64,000 nucleotides of DNA from contig NZ_PVZS01000010.1 of the NCBI RefSeq assembly GCF_003004785.1, positions 62,001-126,000 on the forward strand, written 5' to 3'. The translations under genes were made by a program, and so were the position numbers. Under the pieces are notes generated by a model that saw nothing but the letters and a program-made list of their open reading frames with translations, was not told where the DNA came from and did no database searches. The stretch comes from Alsobacter soli (GTDB taxonomy: Bacteria; Pseudomonadota; Alphaproteobacteria; Rhizobiales; Beijerinckiaceae). Positions 1 through 8,522 of this stretch are shown here, one piece after another. Position 1 is the stretch's first letter. The number at the start of each line of letters is the position of its first letter.

Positions 1-1
1 C

Positions 2-601
2 ATTCACGTGCGCAACGCGCCGGAGAAGATCTTCGTCACCGAGTTTCCGCAGCTCATGCCGCCGACGCTGATCACGCGCGACATGGACGCCATCAACGCC
101 TTCCGGGAGGAGCACGGCGACATCGTGATGAAGCCGCTCTACGGCAACGGCGGCGCGGCGGTGTTCAAGGTGGGCCGGAAGGACCCGAACTTCGGCTCCC
201 TGTTCGACCTGTTCTCCGTCACCTTCCGGGAGCCCTGGGTGGTGCAGCGCTTCCTGCCCCAGGTGAGCGAGGGCGACAAGCGCATCATCCTGGTGGACGG
301 CGTGGCGCTCGGGGCGGTGAATCGCGTGCCCGCGGAGAACGACATCCGCTCCAACATGGTGCGCGGCGGGGCGGCCGAGACCACCATGCTGTCCGACCGC
401 GAGCGGGAGATCTGCGACACGATCGGCCCGCGCCTGCGCGAGATGGGGCTTATGTTCGTCGGAATCGACGTGATCGCTGGCAACCTTACCGAAATCAACG
501 TCACGTCGCCCACCGGCATCCGGGCCATCAAGCGCCTGGGCGGGCCGGACCTCGCGGTCTCCATCTGGGAGACGATCGAGGACAAGGTTGGACGGGCCTA
601 A
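2..601 (+). CDS. gshB: Glutathione synthetase, C-terminal part (5' end outside window)
   Basis: Glutathione synthetase joins gamma-glutamylcysteine and glycine using ATP, the last step of glutathione synthesis in the cytosol. Only about 200 C-terminal residues are present. The frame is open to the window edge (Ile-His codons precede the first GTG at 8), so this is a truncated view and not a short gene. Visible ATP-grasp features are the lysine/glycine-rich loop [15 protein letters not shown], the acidic stretch FVGIDVIAG and the family-typical end [12 protein letters not shown]. The next gene lies on the other strand and converges on it, with a dispersed palindrome between them. Confidence 0.95.
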   Translation: MHVRNAPEKIFVTEFPQLMPPTLITRDMDAINAFREEHGDIVMKPLYGNGGAAVFKVGRKDPNFGSLFDLFSVTFREPWVVQRFLPQVSEGDKRIILVDGVALGAVNRVPAENDIRSNMVRGGAAETTMLSDREREICDTIGPRLREMGLMFVGIDVIAGNLTEINVTSPTGIRAIKRLGGPDLAVSIWETIEDKVGRA

Positions 602-610
602 GCGCTCAGC

Positions 611-690
611 CGTCCTGGCGAGGAGCGCAGCGACGAAGCAATCCAGGACGCGGCGCTGAACCGCCGGATTGCTTCGCCTCGCTATGATGG
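611..690. repeat. Dispersed palindromic repeat, family A, copy 1
   Basis: An imperfect inverted repeat. One arm reads GCGAGGAGCGCAGCGACGAA then GCAATCCAG, and the other GGATTGCTTCGCCTCGCTAT. Related copies lie near 12198, 30841, 39723 and 63187, with a decayed half copy near 7088. It sits between convergent genes. Confidence 0.75.
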
Positions 691-716
691 GGCTGTCGCC
701 CGGGTTTGCGGGCCGC

Positions 717-1238
717 TCAGCCCCGGTTCACCTGCACGCTGAGCTGCGGCTTGTTGTTGATGGTCTGGAAGACCACGCAGTAGCGCTCCGTCAGCTTGAG
801 CAGGGAGTCGATCTTCTCCTGCGGGGCGTCCGTGTCGAGGTCGAAGGCCAGGCGGATCTCGCGGAAGCCGACGGGGGCCTCGCGGTCTACGCCGAGTGTG
901 CCGCGGAAGTCGAGGTCGCCCTCGGCGCGGACCACGCCCTTGCGGAGCGGGATCTCCAGGGCGGTGGCGACGGCCTTCAGGGTCACGCCCGCGCAGGCGA
1001 CCAGCGCCTCCAGCAGCATGTCGCCGGAGCAGAGCTCCGCGCCGGAGCCGCCGGTGGCGGGATGAAGGCCGGCGACGGCCAGCGCGCGGCCGGTCTCGAC
1101 CTTGCAGGCGATCTTGGCCTCGTCGATCTCGCCGGAGGCCTTGAGGGTGATCACGGCCGCGTCCGGCGCCTCCTTGTACTTGGCCTTGATGGGGGCCTGC
1201 ATGGCGCGCAGCGCGCCCGCGTCGATCGCCTCGGACAT
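717..1238 (-). CDS. OsmC-like peroxiredoxin-type protein
   Basis: A protein of 173 residues in the OsmC/Ohr superfamily, small thiol-dependent peroxidases that reduce organic hydroperoxides in the cytosol. The two expected cysteines are visible: Cys82 in LVACAGVTL, the helix with the resolving or peroxidatic Cys, and Cys154 in ERYCVVFQ. The start at 1238 was chosen because AGGGAGA precedes it at good spacing; the longer open frame upstream overlaps the ATPase gene. The gene follows the transporter ATPase gene by only 20 bases on the same strand, so it is probably the last gene of that operon. This may link peroxide or sulfur-compound detoxification with sulfonate uptake (inference). The substrate cannot be told from sequence. 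Confidence 0.88.
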   Translation of the reverse strand: MSEAIDAGALRAMQAPIKAKYKEAPDAAVITLKASGEIDEAKIACKVETGRALAVAGLHPATGGSGAELCSGDMLLEALVACAGVTLKAVATALEIPLRKGVVRAEGDLDFRGTLGVDREAPVGFREIRLAFDLDTDAPQEKIDSLLKLTERYCVVFQTINNKPQLSVQVNRG

Positions 1239-1258
1239 TCTGTTCTCCCTGGGGTTGC

Positions 1259-2041
1259 TCACCACCACAGCTCGGCGCCGCCGGCGGTGGGGTTCGGGTG
1301 TTCTTCGGTCGGCCGAAGCGACCGGTCGAGCGCATTCAACACGCGGCGCTTGGCCTTGTCGAACCCGGGCGCGAGCTTGTCGCGCGGGCGCGCGGCCCGC
1401 ACCGAGATGGTCTCGAACACGCGGCCGGGGCGCGGGCGCATGACCACGACGCGATCCGCCAGCGCGACCGCTTCCTCGACGTCGTGAGTGACGATCACCA
1501 CCGTGGGGCGGCTCGCCTCCCACAGGGCCAGCAGGTGGTCGTGCAGGCTGGCGCGGGTGAAGGCGTCGAGCGCCGAGAAGGGCTCGTCCAGCAGCAGCAC
1601 CTTGGGGCGGGCGACCAGGGCGCGGGCGATCGACACGCGCTGCTGCTGGCCGCCGGACAGCTCCCGCGGCCAGCGCCGGGCGTGCTCGGCGAGGCCAACC
1701 TTGTCGAGAGCCTGGACCACGCGGTCCCGCCGCTCGGCGCGGGGCAGGTCCTGGATGCCGAAGGCGACGTTGTCGGCCACCGTCAGCCAGGGCAGCAGGC
1801 GGGGCTCCTGGAAGACGATGCCGACCGCCGGGTGCGGGCCCAGGATGGGCTCGCCATCCACGGTGATCGCGCCTTCAGAGGCGGCGTCGAGGCCGGCGAC
1901 GAGGCGCAGCAGCGTGGTCTTGCCGCAGCCGGAGCCGCCGACGACGGCGAGGATCTCGCCTTCCTCCACGGCGAGGTTCACCGACTGGAGCGCGCGGGCG
2001 CCATCCGCATAGGTCTTGGTGAGGCGATCGACCACGAACAT
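1259..2041 (-). CDS. ssuB: ABC transporter ATP-binding protein, sulfonate/nitrate type (SsuB-like)
   Basis: A cytoplasmic ATPase of 260 residues that would energise uptake through the neighbouring permease. The Walker A loop GGSGCGKTT is at residues 35-43, the Q-loop glutamine at 78, the signature LSGGQ at about 128-132, Walker B VLLLDE at 148-153 and the H-loop histidine at 186. It belongs to the SsuB/TauB/NrtD branch. The start codon overlaps the permease stop by one base (TGATG), so the two are translationally coupled. A proline-rich tail of about 20 residues follows the ABC domain. Sulfonate as substrate is inferred from the binding protein; no SsuD or SsuE desulfonation enzyme is nearby. 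Confidence 0.9.
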   Translation of the reverse strand: MFVVDRLTKTYADGARALQSVNLAVEEGEILAVVGGSGCGKTTLLRLVAGLDAASEGAITVDGEPILGPHPAVGIVFQEPRLLPWLTVADNVAFGIQDLPRAERRDRVVQALDKVGLAEHARRWPRELSGGQQQRVSIARALVARPKVLLLDEPFSALDAFTRASLHDHLLALWEASRPTVVIVTHDVEEAVALADRVVVMRPRPGRVFETISVRAARPRDKLAPGFDKAKRRVLNALDRSLRPTEEHPNPTAGGAELWW

Positions 2042-2901
2042 CAGAGCCGTCCCCGCCGGGTGTCCTGCCAGGCCGTGAGCGGCGTCCCGATGGCGACCAG
2101 CACGCCGTCGCAGAGCTTGCCGAGCAGCGCGAAGGCGATGATGGCCGCCAGGATCTGGTCCGGCCGGCCCATCTGCTGGCCGTCGAGCAGCAGGTAGCCG
2201 AGGCCCTCGGAGGCGCCCATCAGCTCGGCGGCGACCACGAACATGAAGCCGAGGCCGAGGCCCGAGCGCAGGGCCAGGATCCAGGCCGGCAGCACGGCCG
2301 GCAGCAACACGCGGCGCACCATGGCGAAGCCGGACAGGCGGAAGACGCGGCCCACCTCCAGGAGCTTGCGGTCGATGCCCTCGATGGCGCCGGCCACGCC
2401 CAGATAGACGGGGAAGAACACGCCGACCGCGATCAGGATGATCTTCGAGGTCTCGAAGATGCCGAACCAGAGCAGGAACAGCGGCACCCAGGCGATGGAA
2501 GGGACCGAGCGCAGGGCCTGCAGGGTCGGGTCGAAGAACCAGCGGAAGCGCTCGGAGGCGCCGGCGAGCGCGCCCACGGCCGTTCCGAACAGGGCCCCAA
2601 AGGCGAAGCCGGCCAGGACGCGGCCGAGCGTGGCGCCCACATGGGTCCAGAGATCGCCGGTGCGGGCGAGGCTCCAGAACGCCTCGAAGATCCTGGAAGG
2701 CGGCGGCATGAGCCGGCCCTGGGCGAGGCCGAGCCGCACAGCGGCTTCCCAGCCCAGCGCCAGCGCGACAGGCAAAACCAGGCCGAGCACGACCGGGCGG
2801 GCGCGAACGGCCGAACGCGGCGCCGTCGGAGACAGCGCCGCGTCGGCAGCCTCGGCCGCGAGGGAGGACGGCCGTGGCTTGGTGATGGTGGAGGCGTCCA
2901 A
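2041..2901 (-). CDS. ssuC: ABC transporter permease, sulfonate/nitrate type (SsuC-like)
   Basis: An inner-membrane permease of 286 residues. A poorly conserved cytoplasmic N-terminus of about 40 residues is followed by about six hydrophobic segments (first near residues 43-60, VVLGLVLPVALALGWEAAV). The ABC-coupling EAA loop comes after LRSVPSIAWVPLFLLWFG. This arrangement is typical of the BPD_transp_1 family in SsuC/TauC. The gene sits between the binding-protein gene (29 bases upstream) and the ATPase gene (one-base overlap), so the operon order is binding protein, permease, ATPase, OsmC-like protein. Confidence 0.9.
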   Translation of the reverse strand: MDASTITKPRPSSLAAEAADAALSPTAPRSAVRARPVVLGLVLPVALALGWEAAVRLGLAQGRLMPPPSRIFEAFWSLARTGDLWTHVGATLGRVLAGFAFGALFGTAVGALAGASERFRWFFDPTLQALRSVPSIAWVPLFLLWFGIFETSKIILIAVGVFFPVYLGVAGAIEGIDRKLLEVGRVFRLSGFAMVRRVLLPAVLPAWILALRSGLGLGFMFVVAAELMGASEGLGYLLLDGQQMGRPDQILAAIIAFALLGKLCDGVLVAIGTPLTAWQDTRRGRL

Positions 2902-2930
2902 GGCGGTCTCCGCTGAAACTCCGCGGACGC

Positions 2931-3908
2931 TTACTGGGTCTGCGCCTTGCCGGCGAGGAATTTCGGCTCGATCAGCGCGTTCACGGTCGCCTTCACGTCG
3001 ACCGACGGCTCGATCACGCCGGCCTGCTGCAGGGCGAGCCCGGCCTTGAGGATCGTCTCAGCCTGGGGCTGGCCGATCGGCCCATGGGTGAGCTCGGTGC
3101 GCTCGAGTTGCTTGGCGATGACCGGCTCGGGGAGCTTCGTGGCGGCGACGAGCGTGGCGGTCAGCTCCTTCGGGTTGGCGAGCGACCACTCGCGGGCCTT
3201 CTCGTAGACCTTCAGGACGCGGGAGACGAGCTCCGGGTTCTCCTTGGCGAACTCCTCGCGGACGTTCAGGATCCCCCAGGTGTTGGCGGCCGGGTTGCGG
3301 TAGAAGAGCTTCGCGCCGCCCTCCACCTCGGCCGCGGCCATCAGCGGGTCGAGGCCCGCCCAGGCGTCCACGTCGCCGCGCTCCAGGGCGGTCCGGCCGT
3401 CCGGATGCTGCAGCAGGACGAGCTTCACGTCCTTCTCCGTCAGCTTGGCGTCGGCCAGCGCGCGCACCAGGAAGATGTGCGGGTCGGTGCCGCGCGTGAC
3501 GGCGACGCGCTTGCCCTTGAGGTCCTGCACGGTCTTGATGGCGTCGTTCTTGGTCACGAGCGCGGTCCACTCGGGACGCGAGTAGACGTACACGGACTTG
3601 ATCGGGTTGCCGTTGATCTTGGCGACCAGCGCGGCGGAGCCTGCCGTCGAACCGAAGTCGACCGAGCCGGCGTTCAGGAACTCGAGCGCCTTGTTGGAGC
3701 CGAGCGACTGGACCCAGCGGATGCTGATCCCGTCCTTCTTGAACTCCTCCTCGAGGAGGCCCTTGTCCTTGAGGACGAGGCTGACCGGGTTGTAGGTCGC
3801 CCAGTCGATGCGGATCTCTTTGACCTCCGCGCGGGCGCTCGTGGCGCCGGCGGCCAGGCACAGGGACGCGGCGAGCGCGAGGGTGTGGCGGCGGTTGATG
3901 GTGAACAT
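2931..3908 (-). CDS. ssuA: Aliphatic sulfonate-type ABC substrate-binding protein (SsuA-like)
   Basis: A periplasmic binding protein of 325 residues. The N-terminus MFTINRRHTLALAASLCLAA, ending in an Ala-rich cleavage region (SARAEV), is a signal peptide. The mature part has the SsuA/TauA-like pattern: IDWATYNP at the start, the loop FLNAGSVDFGSTAG that contacts ligand in this family, and DAWAGLDP further on. The start at 3908 is favoured because AAGGAGGAG lies five bases upstream. The alternative start at 3929 would place that ribosome binding site inside the coding region. It is the first gene of the operon, with a promoter candidate at 4064-4092. Sulfonates are the likeliest ligand; nitrate or taurine relatives cannot be excluded. 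Confidence 0.88.
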   Translation of the reverse strand: MFTINRRHTLALAASLCLAAGATSARAEVKEIRIDWATYNPVSLVLKDKGLLEEEFKKDGISIRWVQSLGSNKALEFLNAGSVDFGSTAGSAALVAKINGNPIKSVYVYSRPEWTALVTKNDAIKTVQDLKGKRVAVTRGTDPHIFLVRALADAKLTEKDVKLVLLQHPDGRTALERGDVDAWAGLDPLMAAAEVEGGAKLFYRNPAANTWGILNVREEFAKENPELVSRVLKVYEKAREWSLANPKELTATLVAATKLPEPVIAKQLERTELTHGPIGQPQAETILKAGLALQQAGVIEPSVDVKATVNALIEPKFLAGKAQTQ

Positions 3909-4063
3909 GGGCTCCTCCTTCTCACTCACGGCTGCAGGGGATGCGGTCGTGGGTGGAGGGGCTCCGCCCGCGGCGCTTTAGCTGCATTTGTCCGGCTCAT
4001 CCGCCGTTCCCGGCGGGTCCGTCGCGCCCAGCAAGCTGCTCGCTCAAATCGGCGCGCGTTCCT

Positions 4064-4092
4064 TCTTTAGGGTCGATCGTTCGATATGTCAA
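4064..4092 (-). promoter_or_regulatory. Sigma70-type promoter for the ssu-like operon
   Basis: On the minus strand TTGACA (4092-4087) is followed after exactly 17 bases by TAAAGA (4069-4064). The site lies in an AT-rich island (about 4075-4140) in otherwise GC-rich DNA. The leader to the ATG at 3908 would be about 145 bases. The rest of the 3909-4268 gap holds no gene that I can support and should also carry the glnD promoter, for which I found no clear boxes. Confidence 0.5.
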
Positions 4093-4268
4093 ACGGTATG
4101 TAGATTTTCGCATTTTACAAAAATTCGCGTCTTTATGGCGTTTTCGGCTCTGGCGTCGAACGGCGTTCGGGCGTTTGACGAAAGGGCGCAAAGGGCGGAA
4201 AAGCGGCACGGGTTCCGGCTCGCCCACGCCGGATCGCCATTCGACTCCAGCCTAAACAGGCGAAGCCC

Positions 4269-7076
4269 ATGGTCGCTCCGCGCAACAATTCCGCCCACCC
4301 GTCGCCGGTGTTCGACCGGGCGGAGCTGAAAGAGGCGCTTGATCGCGCCTTGGCCGAGGCCGGCCCGGAGGCCGTCGCCCGCCGCGCCGCCGTGGTCGCG
4401 GTGCTCCGGACGACGCTGGAAGCGGGACGCGAGAGAGCCCGGGCTCTGCTGGACGCCGAGCGCAACGGCCGCGCCTGCGCCCGCCGGCTGTCCGACCTGA
4501 TGGATGGCCTCGTTTCGGCCCTGCACGACATCGCCGTGCGGGTGCTGCACCCGGTCCAGAACCCGTCCACCTCCGAGCGGCTCGCCGTGGTGGCCGTGGG
4601 CGGCTACGGGCGCGGCACGCTGGCGCCGGGGTCGGACGTCGATCTGCTGTTCCTGCTGCCCTACAAGACCACGCCCTGGTCCGAGAGCGTGGTGGAGAGC
4701 ATGCTCTACGCGCTTTGGGACCTGAAGCTGAAGGTCGGCCATTCCACCCGCAGCATGGACGAGTGCATCCGCGAGGCGAGTGGGGACTATACAATCCGCA
4801 CGGCGCTGCTCGAGGCCCGGCTGATCCAGGGCGACGCCGCGCTGTTCGCCGAATTCGAGCAGCGCTTCGACCGCGAGGTGGTGCAAGGCACGGCGCCCCA
4901 GTTCGTCACCGAGAAGCTCGCCGAGCGCGAGCGGCGGGTGAACCGGGCGGGCCAGTCCCGCTACCTGGTCGAGCCGAACGTGAAGGACGGCAAGGGAGGC
5001 CTGCGCGACCTCAACACGCTGTTCTGGATCGCCAAGTACGTCTACCGCGTGAAGCGGACGGCCGACCTGGTGGAAGCCGGGCTCTTCACCCAGGAGGAGG
5101 CGGACCTGTTCCGCCGCTGCGACGAGTTCCTGTGGCGGGTGCGCTGCCAGATGCACTACGTCACGGGCCGGGCGGAAGAGCGGCTGACCTTCGACCTGCA
5201 GCGCCAGATCGCCGAAAAGCTCGGCTATTCCACCCATGGCGGGCTCTCCGCCGTGGAGCGCTTCATGAAGCGCTACTTCCTCGTGGCGAAGGACGTCGGC
5301 GACCTCACCGCCATCGTGTGCGCGGCCCTGGAGGCCCGACACGCGAAGCCCAGGGCCATGCTCGACCGACTCGTCGGCCGCTTCCGCCGCAGCGGCCGGG
5401 CGATCTCGGAGAGCAAGGACTTCGTGATCGACAACGACCGGCTGAGCGTGGCCAGGCCGGACGTGTTCGAGCGCGATCCCGTCAACCTCGTCCGCCTGTT
5501 CTGGATCGCCGACAAGCTCAACCGGGCGATTCACCCCGACGCGGCCCGGCTGGTGACGCGCTCGCTGAAGCTGATCGACACGGACCTGCGCAAGAATCCG
5601 GAAGCGAACCGGCTCTTCCTCGAGGTGCTCACCTCCACCAACGCGCCCGAGGTGGTTCTGCGCCGTATGAACGAGGCCGGCGTGCTCGGCCGCTTCGTCC
5701 CGGAGTTCGGCCGGGTCGTGGCGATGATGCAGTTCAACATGTACCACCACTACACGGTGGACGAGCACCTGATCCGCTCCATCGGCATCCTCGCCGACAT
5801 CGAGAACGGGCGGCTCAAGGACGAGTTGCCTGTCTCCAATGAGATCCTGCCCGCCATCCGCAACCGGACGGTGCTGGCCGTGGCGCTGTTCATCCACGAC
5901 ATCGCCAAGGGGCGGCCGGAGGATCATTCGGTCGCGGGCGCGCGGATCGCCCGCAAGCTGTGCCCCCGGATGGGGCTGACCGACGCGGAGACCGACACGG
6001 TGTCGTGGCTCATTGAATTCCACCTCACCATGTCGACGGTGGCGCAGAGCCGCGACCTGTCGGACCCGAAGACGATCGAGAGCTTCGCCGCCACCGTGCA
6101 GACCCTGGAGCGGTTGCGGATGCTGCTGGTGCTCACCGTTTGCGACATCATGGCGGTGGGGCCAGGCGTCTGGAACGGCTGGAAGGGGCAACTGCTGCGC
6201 ACGCTCTATTGGGAGACCGAGATCGTGCTGGCCGGCGGCCATTCGCAGATCGAGCGGGCCCAGCGCGTCCGGCACGCCCAGGAGGAGTTGCGCAGGGCGC
6301 TGCCGACCTGGCCCGACAGCGAGATTGACGCCTATCTGGCGCGGCATTACCCGGCCTACTGGCTCAAGGTGGACCTCGAGCGGAAAGTGAAGCACGCCCT
6401 GTTCCTGCGCAGCGCCGACAAGGAGCTCCGGTCGCTGGCGACGGAGGTCGCCACGGACGCTTTCCGCGGGGTCACGGAACTGACGGTCACGGCCCAGGAC
6501 CACCCCCGGTTGCTGGCCATCATCACCGGCGCCTGCGCGGCGGCGGGGGCCAACATCGTGGACGCCCAGATCTTCACCACGACGGACGGCATGGCGCTCG
6601 ACACCATCTTCGTGTCGCGGGCCTTCGACATGGACGAGGACGAGCTGCGCCGCGGGGCGCGGGTGGCCCAGCACATCGAGAAGGCCCTGAAGGGCGAGAT
6701 CAAGATCGCGGAGGCGGTCGCGGCGCGGCCGGAACGGGCGGCCTCCAAGGCGTTCACGGTGCCGCCGCAGGTGATGATCGACAATGCGCTGTCGAACCGG
6801 CACACGGTGATCGAGGTGGCGGGGCTCGACCGGCCCGGGCTCCTCTACGAGCTCACGACCGCGCTCGGTAAGCTCAACCTCAATATCGCCTCCGCGCATA
6901 TCGCCACCTTCGGCGAGAAGGCCGTGGACGTCTTCTATGTGACGGACCTGACGGGCTCCAAGGTGGTGAACCCGGCCAAGCAGGGCTCCATCCGCCGCCA
7001 CCTCATGGAGGTGCTCCATGGCCGCGAGAAGGAGCGGGAGCCGCGGCCGGCGAAGGCGGCCGTCGCGGCGCGGTAG
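4269..7076 (+). CDS. glnD: [Protein-PII] uridylyltransferase/uridylyl-removing enzyme
   Basis: The 935-residue cytosolic nitrogen sensor that uridylylates PII proteins when glutamine is low and removes UMP when it is high. The nucleotidyltransferase motif GGYGRGTLAPGSDVDLLFL is at residues 111-129, with metal-binding aspartates 123 and 125. The HD hydrolase motif FIHDIAKGRPEDHS is near residue 540. Two C-terminal ACT domains (about 737-815 and 848-920) sense glutamine. Length matches alphaproteobacterial GlnD (about 930-950). It is transcribed alone, divergently from the ssu-like operon. The ribosome binding site before the ATG is weak. Confidence 0.97.
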   Translation: MVAPRNNSAHPSPVFDRAELKEALDRALAEAGPEAVARRAAVVAVLRTTLEAGRERARALLDAERNGRACARRLSDLMDGLVSALHDIAVRVLHPVQNPSTSERLAVVAVGGYGRGTLAPGSDVDLLFLLPYKTTPWSESVVESMLYALWDLKLKVGHSTRSMDECIREASGDYTIRTALLEARLIQGDAALFAEFEQRFDREVVQGTAPQFVTEKLAERERRVNRAGQSRYLVEPNVKDGKGGLRDLNTLFWIAKYVYRVKRTADLVEAGLFTQEEADLFRRCDEFLWRVRCQMHYVTGRAEERLTFDLQRQIAEKLGYSTHGGLSAVERFMKRYFLVAKDVGDLTAIVCAALEARHAKPRAMLDRLVGRFRRSGRAISESKDFVIDNDRLSVARPDVFERDPVNLVRLFWIADKLNRAIHPDAARLVTRSLKLIDTDLRKNPEANRLFLEVLTSTNAPEVVLRRMNEAGVLGRFVPEFGRVVAMMQFNMYHHYTVDEHLIRSIGILADIENGRLKDELPVSNEILPAIRNRTVLAVALFIHDIAKGRPEDHSVAGARIARKLCPRMGLTDAETDTVSWLIEFHLTMSTVAQSRDLSDPKTIESFAATVQTLERLRMLLVLTVCDIMAVGPGVWNGWKGQLLRTLYWETEIVLAGGHSQIERAQRVRHAQEELRRALPTWPDSEIDAYLARHYPAYWLKVDLERKVKHALFLRSADKELRSLATEVATDAFRGVTELTVTAQDHPRLLAIITGACAAAGANIVDAQIFTTTDGMALDTIFVSRAFDMDEDELRRGARVAQHIEKALKGEIKIAEAVAARPERAASKAFTVPPQVMIDNALSNRHTVIEVAGLDRPGLLYELTTALGKLNLNIASAHIATFGEKAVDVFYVTDLTGSKVVNPAKQGSIRRHLMEVLHGREKEREPRPAKAAVAAR

Positions 7077-7125
7077 GGCCGTTATCCGTCCTTGCGACCG
7101 CAGCGAAGAAATCCAGGGGCTGGGC

Positions 7126-7158
7126 TCAGCTCCTGGCGACTGTAGCGCCAGGAGCTGA
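7126..7158. terminator. Strong hairpin between convergent glnD and hemW
   Basis: Arms of 13 bases (7126-7138 TCAGCTCCTGGCG and 7146-7158) flank a 7-base loop, 50 bases after the glnD stop. No long T-run follows on either strand, so it may be a weak bidirectional terminator or an RNA 3' stabiliser. A decayed family A repeat half (about 7088-7118) precedes it. Confidence 0.45.
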
Positions 7159-7178
7159 TCCCGGCGCGTTTTCCTGGC

Positions 7179-7256
7179 CGTCATCCCCGGGTCTGTCCCG
7201 GGGATCCACGTCCCGCCGGACGGCGTGGATGGCCGGGACAAGCCCGGCCATGACGG
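7179..7256. repeat. Dispersed palindromic repeat, family C, copy 1
   Basis: Left part GTCATCCCCGGGTCTGTCCC and right part GGCCGGGACAAGCCCGGCCA then TGACGG form an imperfect palindrome. Related copies are near 39845 and 61631. Confidence 0.65.
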
Positions 7257-7262
7257 TGACAG

Positions 7263-8435
7263 CTATGCCGCCAGATCGGCCACGATGGCGTCCAGCACGG
7301 GGAAGCCCTCGCGGGTGACGCGCAGCTTGCCGTCAGGAGTGCGCTCGACCAGGCGCTCGCGGGCGAGGTCGTCGATCCGGCGCGGGTCGAGGGTGCGGCC
7401 GGCCAGGGCCTCGTAGCGGGCCTGGTCCACGCCCTCGACCAGGCGCAGGCCCATGAGGAGGAACTCGTCGCCCTGGGACTCGGGCGACAGTCGCTCCACT
7501 TCCGTCACGCCGTGGCCCTCGGCCTCGACCTTGGCGAGCCAGTTCTCCGGAACGAGTTCGGTGGAGAGCGCCAGGCGTCCCGTGGCGGTCGCGAGACGCG
7601 CATGGGCGCCCGGGCCGACGCCGGCGTATTCGCCGTAGCGCCAGTAGACCAGGTTGTGACGGCATTCCGCGCCCGGTCGGGCGTGGTTGGAGATCTCGTA
7701 GGCCGGCAGGCCATGGGCCTCGCAGACTTCGCGGGTGGTCTCGTAAAGCGCGCGCGCCGCATCGGCGTCAGGGACCACCAGCTTCCCGGCGTCGCGGAGA
7801 CGCTCGAACATGGTGCCGGGCTCGATGGTGAGCTGGTAGAGCGACAGGTGCTCGGCGGCGTGGCCGATGGCCTCCTTGAGCTCGGCCGCCCAGGCGCCGG
7901 GCGTCTGGTCCGGGCGGGCGTAGATGAGGTCGAAAGAATAGCGGTCGAAAACGCTGGCGGCGACCTTCACGGCCGCCATGGCCTCCTCGGCCGAATGCAG
8001 GCGGCCCAGCGCGACCAGGTCGCGGTCGTTCATGGCCTGGACGCCGAGCGACACCCGGTTGACGCCGGCGGCGCGGTAGCCGCGCAGGCGGGCCGCCTCC
8101 ACGCTGGTGGGGTTGGCTTCGAGCGTCACTTCTACGTCGGGCGCGACGGCCCAGTTGGCGGCGACGGCGTCCAGGATGGCGCCCACCGTGCCCGGCCGCA
8201 TCAGCGAGGGCGTGCCGCCGCCGAGGAAGATGGTGGACACCGTGCGGCCGGGGGCGAGCTCGGCCTGGTGGGCGATCTCGCGCCGGAAGGCGGCGACATA
8301 GCGGGCCTCGTCCACGGGCGCGTGGCGCACGTGGCTGTTGAAGTCGCAATAGGGGCACTTCGACGCGCAGAAGGGCCAGTGGATGTAGACCCCGAAGCCG
8401 GCGTCGAAGGGAAGCTGGGCGGACATGGGCGTCAT
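7263..8435 (-). CDS. hemW: Radical SAM heme chaperone HemW
   Basis: A protein of about 390 residues, formerly annotated as HemN-like coproporphyrinogen oxidase. HemW binds heme and a 4Fe-4S cluster and is thought to deliver heme to respiratory enzymes. The radical SAM cluster motif is CxxxCxxC (Cys23, Cys27, Cys30 in HWPFCASKCPYCDF) without the extra cysteine of true HemN, followed by the SAM-binding GGGTPS. A C-terminal HemN_C-like region is present. Start choice is uncertain: ATG at 8435 (MTPM) or 8426 (MSAQ), neither with a strong ribosome binding site; longer frames upstream would run into divergent trpF. In many alphaproteobacteria hemW follows rdgB/rph, which are absent here. Confidence 0.93.
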   Translation of the reverse strand: MTPMSAQLPFDAGFGVYIHWPFCASKCPYCDFNSHVRHAPVDEARYVAAFRREIAHQAELAPGRTVSTIFLGGGTPSLMRPGTVGAILDAVAANWAVAPDVEVTLEANPTSVEAARLRGYRAAGVNRVSLGVQAMNDRDLVALGRLHSAEEAMAAVKVAASVFDRYSFDLIYARPDQTPGAWAAELKEAIGHAAEHLSLYQLTIEPGTMFERLRDAGKLVVPDADAARALYETTREVCEAHGLPAYEISNHARPGAECRHNLVYWRYGEYAGVGPGAHARLATATGRLALSTELVPENWLAKVEAEGHGVTEVERLSPESQGDEFLLMGLRLVEGVDQARYEALAGRTLDPRRIDDLARERLVERTPDGKLRVTREGFPVLDAIVADLAA

Positions 8436-8522
8436 GTGCGGGTTCGCGGTCCCGAAGGCAAGCGGGAAGGCGCGCGAGCGCTTTCCGTGGACAGGCCGCG
8501 CGGGGCGTGCCAAGGACAGGCC

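Noticed and set aside
2931-3929. ATG at 3929 as start of the sulfonate-binding protein
   Set aside because: It would place the AAGGAGGAG ribosome binding site inside the gene and add residues before the signal peptide.
3941-4329. Small open frames in the gap before glnD
   Set aside because: No ribosome binding sites, biased composition, and they overlap the presumed promoter region.
4089-7241. Long open frame (1050 codons) on the minus strand
   Set aside because: It is antisense to glnD over its full length; its translation is His/Arg/Gly/Pro-rich low-complexity text typical of antisense frames in GC-rich DNA.
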